This document shows positions 25,861 through 35,300 of a stretch of DNA of 64,000 nt, piece by piece. Origin of the DNA: Allolobophora icterica (taxonomy: Eukaryota; Annelida; Clitellata; Crassiclitellata; Lumbricidae); the NCBI GenBank assembly GCA_963556255.1, contig OY744615.1:44810820-44874819 (forward strand), in the 5' to 3' direction. Made by a program: the position numbers and the translations under genes. The notes beneath the pieces are model-generated. The model searched no databases, was not told the origin of the DNA, and saw only the letters and a program-made list of their open reading frames with translations. Position 1 is the first letter of the stretch. Every line of letters begins with the position of its first letter.

Positions 25861-26370
25861 TTGTTCCAGAAATATCACTCGAACCCTAGAGGCTGTGCCA
25901 GAACTATCACTCATACTGTAAAACTGAGCCAGAACTATTACTCGTACTGTAAAAACTGAGCCAGAACTATTACTCGTACGGTAAAAACTGAGCCAGAACT
26001 ATTACTCATACGTTAAAAACTGAGCCAGAACTATTACTCGTACTGTAAAAACTGAGCCAGAACTATTACTCGTACGGTAAAAACTGAGCCAGAACTATTA
26101 CTCATACGTTAAAAACTGAGCCAGAACTATTACTCATACGTTAAAAACTGAGCCAGAACTATTAGTCTATCTGTAGAGATTGTCCCAGAATCCATACTCA
26201 TATGGTAGATATTGTCCCAGAACCCATACTCATATGGTAGATATTGTCCCAGAACCCATACTCATACGGTAGATATTGTCCCAGAACCCATACTCATACG
26301 GTAGATATTGTCCCAGAACCCATACTCGTACGGTATATATTGTCCCAGAACGATTCCTTTATTTACTACT
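25861..26370 (-). repeat. Outer tandem-repeat domain, right arm
   Basis: Reverse complement of 16906-17415: TGAGCCAGAACTATTACTCG units followed by ATTGTCCCAGAACCCATAC units. Confidence 0.9.
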
Positions 26371-26376
26371 TATCAT
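26371..26376 (+). repeat. Right 6-bp target-site duplication of the palindrome
   Basis: TATCAT, identical to 16900-16905. Confidence 0.75.
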
Positions 26377-26545
26377 CGATGCATACATTCATGCATACAA
26401 ATCGCAGTGTGTAAACACGTCACAAATTGCTAATACGTCAATTATGAACTCTTATGAATCGCTGTGCCTCTGTTACGTCATAAATTGATATAATTTACTT
26501 GAAGTTAGTCCTTACGTCATAAACGTGTTGCACTCAGTAACCGGG

Positions 26546-26554
26546 CTCCCGGAC
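26546..26554 (+). repeat. Left 9-bp target-site duplication of the MULE
   Basis: CTCCCGGAC, repeated exactly at 35292-35300. Confidence 0.9.
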
Positions 26555-26572
26555 GCATTTTCGCCGATCCAA
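26555..26572 (+). repeat. MULE left terminal inverted repeat core
   Basis: GCATTTTCGCCGATCCAA; an 18-of-18 match to the complement of 35274-35291. Confidence 0.92.
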
Positions 26573-26735
26573 GACTGTTACGGCTGATAGGCGGAGTCGT
26601 GATAAGCCTGCACCACGTAATTGGCTGTATGTAGGTCACGCTAAAAATAGACTCACACACTATGCTTCCCTCCATCTTGGTTTCTTCACTAATAGGTTAT
26701 TTTTAAGTTGTATTAAAAACGTCGTAGTAAAGAAA

Positions 26736-26843
26736 ATGTCAGGTTTTCCATTGTTACCGGAAGGCTATACGTATCTGAGGGAAAGCAGCGAAGGCACGTT
26801 AAAAGTACGAATTGCTGAAGTTCGCGACGAAGCTGGTGCCAGG
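26736..26843 (+). pseudogene. MULE transposase, exon 1 (start codon)
   Basis: ATG at 26736 opens 36 codons (MSGFPLLPEGYTYLR..DEAGAR) ending at the donor AGG|GTAGGT. It joins in phase 0 to the exon at 28885, giving ..EAGAR-AWLKELQAVSYV.., the usual opening of a MULE DNA-binding region. The start is supported by the clean phase match and by a position 181 bp inside the transposon end. Part of a gene broken downstream by a frameshift and a stop. Confidence 0.75.
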
Positions 26844-26904
26844 GTAGGTACATGTAGACACTTCGCACTAACCAGCATGTAGATACTTCGCACCAACCGA
26901 AGTT

Positions 26905-27908
26905 GGGCACGGGTAAAATGCTGATTTGCTGATTGCTGATTTGCTGATTGACAAGGGGTAAAATGCTGATTGGAAAAATGCTGATTGGTCATGCTGCTTG
27001 GTGGGTAAAATGCTGTTTAAAATGGTGCAATTATTCCAATCCAGTGTATGTGAACTCTCCAAAATTCAAACTAATAATAAGCTACACAATTATATAGGGG
27101 GTATTTATAGTGTTTTAAAAGTTTGTTGATTTCAATTAACATTTGTTAATTAAAACAATGTTGAAAACCACTATGTGTAGTGGGTTCTTTGATCACTAGT
27201 TGCCTGGATTTCAATTAGCATACTTTGTTAGGTAATCCTGGGTTTTAGCGTCGGAAACTATTTCATTGAAAAGTTCTAATACAATAATACAATAAATAAT
27301 CATCGTTCATCCAACTTCTAGTTTCAGTTATATTTTAATCGATTATCCAGCTTCTAGTTTCGTTAACATTTTCATCAATCTTCCAACTTCTAGTTCGAAT
27401 TTTGCTATGAAATGTTTTCATCGCTCATACACGGGAATAATATCGGCACTAAAACGATATATTTTCGTCGTAATTCCAACTTCTAGTTTGACTTTTATTA
27501 TGTAATATTTTCATCGCTCATCCGGCTTCTAGTTTCAATGATATTTTCATCAATCTTCCAACTTCTTGTTTGAGTTTAACTGTGAAATGTTTTCATCGCT
27601 CATGCAATGTAAATAGTTTCCGACGCTAAAACCCAGGATTACCCTTTGTTAATTAAAGCAATATTGAAAACAACAAGGTGTATTTGCCTCTGTGATCACT
27701 AGTTGCCTGGATTTCAAGTAGCATTTGTTTATTAAGACAATATTGAAAACAACAAAGTGTATTGATTTCAGTTAGATTTCAATCAGCATTTTACCCTCTG
27801 ATTTGCTGATTTGGCTGTTAGGTAAAATGCTGACCAATCAGCATTTTCAAATCAGCATTTTACCCCTTGCCAATCAGCAATCAGCAAATCAGCATTTTAC
27901 CCTTGCCC
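26905..27908. mobile_element. TIR element nested in MULE intron 1, 1,004 bp
   Basis: Roughly 90-bp imperfect inverted repeats starting GGGCACGGGTAAAATGCTGA and, from the other end, GGGCAAGGGTAAAATGCTGA, with many GCTGATTTGCTGATT subrepeats. Flanking 9-mers ACCGAAGTT (26896-26904) and ACCAAAGTT (27909-27917) agree at 8 of 9 positions, a plausible aged target duplication. No coding capacity. Another element sits inside it. Confidence 0.8.
27231..27643. mobile_element. Inner nested TIR element, 413 bp
   Basis: Inverted ends GGTAATCCTGGGTTTTAGCG with AAATAGTTTCCGACGCT as its inner part on the other side, about 31 bp. The direct 8-mer CTTTGTTA lies on both sides (27223-27230 and 27644-27651). Inside are diverged units with CATCGCTCATCCAACTTCTA. 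An 8-bp duplication suits hAT or related families; non-autonomous. Confidence 0.85.
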
Positions 27909-28377
27909 ACCAAAGTTTGGTTTTCGTGCCTTCTCGGTATCAGGACCCACAGAATGGAACAGTCTTCCAACTACAGTCCGTCAAAGCACATCTGTTGCTC
28001 AATTTAAATCAAAATTAGACTAATCTATGACTAGGAATGCAACGCGCTGTCGTGCAAGACTTGTCTTGTTAAAGCGAACTATAAATGTTTAGTTGTATGG
28101 TTAGTTGTATTGTATAGACATATTTCTATAGTGACCATATGGCCTCAACCCTGCAAATGGCCTGTTTACACTATTAAATAAAGAACTTTTATTTATATCG
28201 AACTGGTTTAAGGCATTAAGCTGTCACTAAATCTTAATAAAACAAATTATATGCTATTCTCCTCACACAGAAAAGTAATCCCTCATTTATCAGTTAAGGT
28301 AATCATTGATTCTATTGAAATTCCTCAAGTGAATACAGTTAAATTCCTAGGCATTTAGCTGGATCAGCATGTAACTT

Positions 28378-28465
28378 GTAGCGCTCGTGAATAGGCTGGT
28401 GCCCTGCGCTTGGCCTTCGAGTGGCGCTTTAGAATTTTTGAGATTACGATTACCATTAACGTGGA
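28378..28465 (+). repeat. Interspersed repeat, family B
   Basis: AGCGCTCGTGAATAGGCTGG, TGCCCTGCGCTTGG and TTTTGAGATTACGATTACC, in the same order as at 46676. Confidence 0.7.
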
Positions 28466-28884
28466 ATAATCATATATGTTCAGTATATGTAATAAATTAG
28501 CGAGGAACATAGGTATTATAAAAAGAATTTCGTATTTACTTTCTCCTAATATTTATTAACTTTGTATTACACCATTTATCCATATTTATCTTACTGTAAT
28601 ATGATTCGGGCTTCTAGCCATAATTCCAGACTTCATAGATTAGTCGTATTAATGTAGAGTTCTAGATCAGAAGGAAACCGACTCTATATGTAATGGTTGG
28701 TGGACACTATCCGTTCTGTGTTGCTCATCACGTTTTTAGTGAGACATTTGGCTTTGAATTGTGCTTGCAATTTTTTTATTTGCGGTTGGCAACTTGGCGT
28801 GTTGGACAGCATGGGCCTAGTGGAACAGACATGTGAATGTGGAATGCTGCAAATAAAAATTAAAGATGGGTTTGTTTTATGCAG

Positions 28885-29079
28885 GCTTGGCTGAAAGAAC
28901 TGCAGGCAGTCAGTTACGTCACGTGGAGAGTCGGCAAAACATATCCTCACTCAGGTCGTGTCAACCTTTTCCAACTCCGTATGAGGTGTCAACACAAAAA
29001 CTGATCCACGAGCTCAACACACCAAGCGTCCGCACAAACACACTGGTTGCTCTGCTTCACTGCACATTGTTGTTAAGAG
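28885..29079 (+). pseudogene. MULE transposase, exon 2 with 1-nt frameshift
   Basis: Acceptor TTTGTTTTATGCAG then GCT TGG; donor AAGAG|GTGAGA at 29080. Translation begins AWLKELQAVSYVTWRVGKTY and reaches RMRCQHK. Then a run of five A residues at about 28996-29000 puts it out of frame; with one A fewer, it continues TDPRAQHTKRPHKHTG..HIVVKR and leaves two bases that exon 3 completes in phase. The Trp, Lys-Thr-Tyr, Cys and His pattern resembles the WRKY/FLYWCH-like DNA-binding region of animal MULE proteins (inference). A true lesion or a homopolymer base-calling error cannot be distinguished here. Confidence 0.8.
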
Positions 29080-29364
29080 GTGAGAAGATCTAGGAGTTGT
29101 TATATTTCAGCTGTGTGAAAAATTGCAATATTGTCATCATATTTCCTCTGGATATATATAATTATTATTTATGTTATTAGCAGTGCTTTTTTCAGCCAGA
29201 ACAGCGTTCTGGCATCTTTTTCAGCTACTAAAAATAATTTATTTATTTTAATAATAAAAACAATAATTTAGTTATTTTAAACTTAATTTCAGTGTTTTGA
29301 ACTGTTTTCACTGTTTAGTATTCTTATGGTTATTGTCAGTCAAGAGGATGAGGGTTCAGATTGT

Positions 29365-29590
29365 AGGGCAGAAATTTGGGTCATGAATTTTGCTTTACCT
29401 GCACCCACTAGCTAAAATAACCATATTGAGTACACTGAACGTACACTGTTGGTGGGAAGATGAGACGCCAGATGAGAGAACTGGCGGGACCCGCCATCAT
29501 ATGCTGAGGCTAATAAAATATAGTCGCTGACACTTCATACCATGGCTGCCTCAGGGCTAGCTTAAGGGACTGCTCTTATTCCTTTTCTCT
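29365..29590 (+). mobile_element. tRNA-derived SINE in MULE intron 2
   Basis: Body and tail: GGGCAGAAATTTGGGTCATGA, GTACACTGTTGGTGGGAAGA, ATATGCTGAGGCTAATAAAA, CTTAAGGGACTGCTCTTATT. Head degraded. Confidence 0.8.
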
Positions 29591-29836
29591 ATGATTGTTG
29601 TAATTATTATTATTAAAATTATTATTATTCTTATTATTAAGACTTATTATTATTATTATTCTTGTTGTTTCTGAATTACCATTATTTCTTAACCAGAGTA
29701 GCATATTCTGCTCTATACAAGTGCCCTCTTGAGTAAATATTGTATATTGCATATTGAGTCTGATTGTTACATATATTTATGTTATAGTGTAAAAACAAAT
29801 ATGCATTGCATTGGCAATAAATGTTGTATTGTTCAG

Positions 29837-31937
29837 GGTTGTGAAGTACTCAAGAAGTCACAATGCAGCCAAGAATAATGCTTATCCAACCATTGTCTTG
29901 ATAGATCCCCGTCATAATCACTCCATCGACAACGCCGCTGCTCTCAAGTTCCGTGACATGAGTCCAGAGACAAAGCAGACATTGTTGGAGCTGTTCCACC
30001 ATGGTCATGCTGCATCATCAGCCTTGCACTGTCTGAAGACTGACTTGCTGCTGAAACACGGTGACGAATACTTTCGTGTGGCTGCTGATGGTCACTTTGT
30101 GCCCTCAGTTAGCCGAGTCCAGAAGCTGTATGACTCCGAGTTTAAGCGAGAGTATGGCGCAATGTCTGGTGAAGATATGTTTTCTGATTTGGAGAAACTG
30201 CTTAGAGACTACTGTGACAAAGATGATAGTGGCATAGCAAAATTTGGACGTGTTGACAACCATTACTTTGTTGCCATCTGTTCACCAGTGATGGCTAGGG
30301 CTCACCGGAAGGTGATACAGACCAGTGAACTGGTTATGGTTGATGCAGCAGGTGGGATGGATAAACAAAGACACAGAGTGTATTTCTTCGTTAGTCCGAC
30401 TGCCGCCGGTGGAATACCCCTTGGTGTTATTGTCAGCAGTAGTGAACAACAGTGTGTTTTTGAGGCTGCTGTGTCTTGCCTTAAGACATGCTTTCCAGAG
30501 GATAGCTTTTATGGAAAGAAGTGTCCAAAGGTAATCTTAACAGACAACGATCTGAAAGAGCGGCAAGTTTTGAAACATCAGTTTCCTGGATCACAACTGA
30601 TGTTGTGCGTGTTCCACATTTTGAAGGCAGTTTGGTCATGGTTACGAGATGCAAGGCACAGCATTTCAGATCGTAACGATCGTCAGGATCTCTACTCTCA
30701 GTTCAAGTCAATGGTTTATGCTACTGACACTGAGACGCTTGATTCCTTGCACAACATGATGGTAGCATCATCCACTTATGCCAAGTATCCCAAGTTTCAG
30801 ATTTATCTTTCATCCATGTGGAACCTCAGAAGTGACTGGGCTCAGTGCTACCGTAAGAATCTTCCAATGCGTGGCAGTAACACGACCAATTATGTGGAAA
30901 TTGTTTTCCGTGTGTTGAAGGACAACATACTGGACAGAACTCAGGCATTCAACCTCACTCAGCTGGTGGATTTCATCCTCACAAGATATGAAGCATATGT
31001 AATGCAACGTTTGCTTGACTTTTGCAATGGCCGCTACACAAAGAGTCTACTGAGGAACATGTTGCCAGATCCAGCCGGAATTTCACCAGCTGATGTTAGT
31101 GAGGTGTCATCGGAGGTCGGAACATTCATAGTGAACAGTCAGAATCCTGCTACACCCACTGAAATCTACACAGTTGACATCGTGCGTGGATTCTGCAGTT
31201 GCTGGATTGGAAATAGTGGTAAACTGTGCAAACATGCATCAGCAGTGTTACAACATCTTGACAGGCATATTTTCTCAGCCTACAACACTGTCAGTATGGA
31301 CACAAGGAGCCAGCTGTTTGAGGTTGCACTGGGCTCGACAGTTCCAACAGGGTGGCTTGCAGACTTGCAAGATTGCCCATTACAATCAGCCTCCGTGACA
31401 AGCACTGATTTGCCTTGTACTTCTTCTGTTGACCACTCATCAAAGCCTTTGACTGATGAGGAGATGAACTCTACAGCTCAACTGACTGTTGAAGAACAAG
31501 GCAAACTTCAATAAACCTTGGAAAGACTTAATACTGGCTTAGCATCAAATCCAAATGTGTTTGTTCCAGCAGTTAGGAAAATGTTGAATAACATTGATCA
31601 CCATGCTGTAACAGAAGCAGGTCTGGTAAGTGCTATAAGTACTTTTGGAAAGTACAGTGGTGTGCCAGCTGCTTATCGCCGCCGTTTCGGTGCCAAGATC
31701 GGGGTCCAGCCGACTGCCATCGGTCGCCGAAAGCTCTGCCTTACAGGTCGGAGACGACTTGGTCCAGGTCGGTTGCGACAGGATTGCAATATCACTATTC
31801 CACCAGGTCTTCAGGTGCATGACTACACATCATTCGGTAACTTGCCAGTGCACAAGCGCAAGGCACCTCACAATTTGCAGGCTTGCGTCTATCGTGATGC
31901 TGGGCTTGGCTGTGTTAAGCATGTGAAGCTGTCTTAA
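29837..31937 (+). pseudogene. MULE transposase, exon 3: catalytic core and SWIM finger, interrupted by one stop
   Basis: Acceptor GTATTGTTCAG at 29836, then about 699 codons with one in-frame TAA (31512-31514) before the final stop at 31935. The first part has the family opening SHNAAKNN..PRHNHSIDNAAALKFRDMSPE. Candidate catalytic residues are Asp in VMVDAAGG (30342), Asp in LTDND (30543) and Glu in NYVE (30897), with the Cys-x2-His of LCVFHILKAVW (30605-30616). The SWIM finger is CSCWIGNSGKLCKH near 31194-31235. After the TAA, the same frame continues with TLERLNTGLASNP, a basic QPTAIGRRK..GRRRLGPGR segment and KRKAPHNLQ, as in intact relatives, so the stop is a nonsense mutation or a readthrough site. 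Upstream ATGs at 29811 belong to the intron. Confidence 0.88.
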
Positions 31938-34900
31938 GAAATGACGTAAGGTTCAGGTGCCTTATGTTTTGTGCATTCTGTTTTGTTTCAACTTATTTCA
32001 GTTTTGCTGAGGATATCTAAGTTAAGTTTTCTGCTGTTTGGTTACAGTGTTACATGATGTATTAACTGAAATGAATTCAATTGTTAAACTGGTAATTTCT
32101 GACCTTATAATTATCCAGTTTAATGTAGTGTATTGTAGTAGGCCTGCATTTGTAATATTCGTTTACCATGAGTCACTCTTAATACTGTTAAACTGTAAAA
32201 GATGTATGTATACTTTAACATTAAACTGAATAATTATAATTATCCAGTTTATTATAATTATAATCATAATTATCCAGTTTAATGTTAAAGTATACATACA
32301 TCTTTTACAGTTTAACAGTATTAGAGTGACTCATGGTAAACGAATATTACAAATGCAGGCCTACAATACAGAAAATAAAAACAGGCCTAACAGCTTAGGC
32401 TAACAAGATAGTCTTAACTGGTTAGTCACAGTGTTCGCAGTTTTATGTTTAGTTACAGTATTTCCAGTTTTATGTTTGAGTTAGAAATGTTTGCATAAGA
32501 AATTTCCTTAAAAGAAAAGTGAAAGTGGCTGAAATAAGCATTTGTTTTAAGTGTCATTATATCAGATCGCTTTTTGGCAGTTGTTCCTTTGTTCGTTTTT
32601 CCTCGTGGCAATGCTGAAATTGAAATATTTTGGTCTGTGGCTGGAGAAGTAATGAAACCAGCTGAATTCATGACATCTATTGTAGAATAACAACATTCAA
32701 ACCCTCTAATTTTATTGCCTCTGACCGAATAGGCTACAAAATGTTGGCCGTGAAAGTGTGTTTTTCTAATTCAGTAGTCATAGCCAGGAAGATTCTAATA
32801 TGACAATGATGGACTCCTGTTCTAGCAGAGATTCTGTTTTTGGATCATAATGAGTAGTGCTGCAGTTGTTAAGAGTTGTGTCAACAGGACCATGGAGATT
32901 GATTCATTGTCAGTAATGTACACATGCCATATAATTTTGCTTCATTTCTTTTGCCTCTCTCCTGTCCATACCAGATAGAAGCATGCTTTTCATGGCTGGT
33001 GTTGAAATTTTATATAAGAAAAGAAGTCATTATTTCTCCATCACATAAAATCGAGAAATCAATTGCATTTGGATTTTTGTAAGCCTATGCTACGTCTGAC
33101 AATTCTTCTGTTATCAAACAGCTGAGGAGGGACTTCTCTTTCATGAGTTGCCTTAATTGCATCTGACCTTGTTACATCAGTCAGCTCTGTTGTCTGTACC
33201 GATACTGTTTTACATTTTTTTATTTTCCACTGATGCAGATTATGTAGAGCCGTTTCAGTGCCTCGTAGTTTATACTTTCATAAATTTAAAGACTTTCATT
33301 TGAGCCTTTGAGATGTTTTGTATAATGTTACATTGGTGGCACAGTTTTTAGATAAAGCTAGTAATTACTTTGTAAGTTTTGGCATGAAACTACTTTCAAA
33401 AAAGGAAAGTGCTTTGAGTAGTGATGTAGTAGATAGTTTTGGAAGGGGTTAGTGGTAATGGAGCATACAATGCTCAGACGTTTGTTGCTACGAAATTTGT
33501 TATATGTAATTATTATCACTGCGTGTGAAACCTTCCTTCTCTTCAGTTGGCTCCTGCCTCCTGGTCGTGTCAGAATACTGTATGTTGTGGTTTTCAGTTT
33601 ACAATTTCAGATATGAACAGTGATTTTTTTTAGAAATACCTGTTGCATTACTCATGTCAATTAAAATTTAAACATCATTAAAAAGTCTTCTTAATTTTGT
33701 TTCTGAAAAAGACTAAAGCTAAGGGTTTTAAAGAGAGCTAGTTATTCTTGCCTTAAAAAGAAATTGGGAATGTACAGCAACTAATGTACAGTAGTACATT
33801 TGGCTTCATCACTTTGGAGAAATTGTGTTATTGGCCGGAAATGCAGAAACGCTAGCACTCACGCACACACAAAGTCCTGAGCTGTGGCACCCTTCAGTCA
33901 GCTGCCCATGGATTCCTGACTGCCCCTCTTGTGCATACTGCTACAGCTCATCCAGGCGATACCAGCTGGTTGGTCCAAAATAGGCAAAGGCCTATTAATA
34001 TCTGTACAGCAACTAATGTACAGTAGTACACTTGGGCCTTTGCCTTTCTTGAGTATCGCCTTTCTCGAGAGCTGTGGCTCAAGCTCCTCAGTTTGTCCCA
34101 CAGTTTTGCCAGTGCGTGAAGTCTATTATTTGACAGTGATTTCACTAGTTCGGATTGGGAGTGCCACTGGTGATTTGTGCTGTCAAATTACAATTACAGT
34201 TACATGTGCACACAGAACAGCAACAACGATCCAGCATTGAGCTGGATGACCTTACATTTCTTTGTTGAATGGTTCAATGGACAGGATAGTGAGACATAAA
34301 CTTTCAAGATGCTGGACAGAAACTGCTATATTAATGCATCAGACGCCAGTCCATGGAGCAGCAACAGATTTGCATTCTGATCAAATCAGGTGGTTAGTGC
34401 AATTAGGCTAACAGGCTAATTATGATTAGCTTGCTAAAAAAATTTAAGTTAAAGAGGAACAGACTAAGCACTTCGCCAGCAGTCTTTAAATCAGGACAAA
34501 AGGACAAGAACTTGGACAAATTAATACAGGGGGAGCCAATGCAGTGACTATTCTTTAGTAGGCCTAACTTTAGTTATCAATCCTTCAGAAACGGCCACTT
34601 GAAATGGGCAATTATTACGCCAGTCGTTAAAATTACATGTCTGTTCTGAACCATTCCTACAGTCAGATAACCAGTTTTCCATAAAAGAAATTTGGTGTCA
34701 ATACTATTATGAAGAAAGCAACTTGCATGTACACAACTTGCACATGTATCAGCAATGAAGCCAGTTTGAGAAATGATTGTAAGGGCTTCATTGTCATACA
34801 TCATCACCATCTCAGCAGTCTTGTCAAGACCTTAAACCACAAGACCAAGACCTTGAACCTCAAGACCAAGACTTTTAAAAACGAACTCGAGTGCACTCGA

Positions 34901-35273
34901 GACCAAGACCTTGGTCTCGAGGACAACAAGACTGCATCTCAGTGCCTGACGCCAGCCATTTGGCGGCGATGGGTACGAATAAATATCTGCCCTGCATAGT
35001 CTTGGTCTGTCGAGATCTTTGCTTCTTTTTCCTTCGAAACAGAAAGTGATAATTAATAACATTCTAAGTAATTCTAAAGAAAATACGGCCCTCGGAAAAA
35101 AATGTTATTACTGGTGTTGCTAAAAGTTTATCTACGCTGGCGCTAAATATTTTCTAGCTTTGCGCAAGCTTATGTTGACTCACACATATCTAATGTCCGT
35201 TTTCGCTAATCAGGTCGCTTTGGACTTGAGCCAATCAGATTATGGGATATCGCTCCATATTGCCGTACTGGGT
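31938..35273 (+). other. MULE 3' non-coding region
   Basis: AT-rich with no supportable gene. Holds a hairpin (32129-32370), a direct repeat GTACAGCAACTAATGTACAG (33773 and 34005) and a CTCGAGACCAAGACC-rich patch near 34820-34925 that may be an old TIR element end. Confidence 0.55.
32129..32370. repeat. Hairpin-forming inverted repeat, 242 bp
   Basis: TGTATTGTAG..GGCCTGCATTTGTAATATT on the left returns as its complement on the right, with arms of about 90-100 bp around a TAATTATAATTATCC-rich centre. MITE-like, but no clear target duplication was found. Confidence 0.8.
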
Positions 35274-35291
35274 TTGGATCGGCGAAAATGC
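35274..35291 (-). repeat. MULE right terminal inverted repeat core
   Basis: TTGGATCGGCGAAAATGC, complement of the left end. Confidence 0.92.
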
Positions 35292-35300
35292 CTCCCGGAC
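35292..35300 (+). repeat. Right 9-bp target-site duplication of the MULE
   Basis: CTCCCGGAC, same as 26546-26554. Confidence 0.9.

Larger units (their letters stand above)
16906..26370. mobile_element. Giant palindromic (foldback) transposable element, 9,465 bp
   Basis: Bases 16906-21205 and 22071-26370 are reverse complements of one another. Paired positions always sum to 43,276, from the outer ends to about 21205/22071, so there is no net insertion or deletion in 4.3 kb, and every segment I compared base by base was identical. The ends read AGTAGTAAATAAAGG and CCTTTATTTACTACT, and both sides carry TATCAT, a 6-bp target duplication. The next base pair outside does not match, so the boundary is exact. 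I see no protein gene; open frames inside are mirror copies of repeat sequence. Established: foldback elements such as Drosophila FB and sea urchin TU have long inverted repeats with tandem outer domains; Polintons have 6-bp duplications and AG termini. Assignment to either is inference. A foldback-read assembly artefact is the main alternative, but target duplication and termini argue against it. Confidence 0.85.
26555..35291 (+). mobile_element. Complete Mutator-like (MULE) DNA transposon, 8,737 bp
   Basis: The ends are inverted copies of GCATTTTCGCCGATCCAA (26555-26572 and 35274-35291). Weaker inverted similarity continues inward (TACGGC, ATTGGCT), so the inverted repeat may be about 70 bp and imperfect. 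CTCCCGGAC flanks both sides as a 9-bp target duplication, the size typical of Mutator elements. Inside on the + strand lies a three-exon transposase gene (26736-31937) with MULE-type catalytic motifs and a SWIM zinc finger, followed by 3.3 kb of AT-rich non-coding DNA. Intron 1 holds a 1-kb TIR element that itself contains another TIR element; intron 2 holds a SINE; a 242-bp hairpin lies at 32129. These nested insertions and the two coding lesions show it is not recent. It starts 178 bp beyond the palindrome's right target duplication. Confidence 0.92.

Noticed and set aside
16906..26370. Palindrome as a plain assembly foldback artefact
   Set aside because: Not excluded, but exact termini, a 6-bp direct duplication, tandem outer domains and a non-matching loop fit a transposable element better.
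29811..31514. MULE transposase starting at 29811
   Set aside because: Those first codons lie before a good acceptor at 29836, and phase-consistent upstream exons exist at 26736 and 28885.
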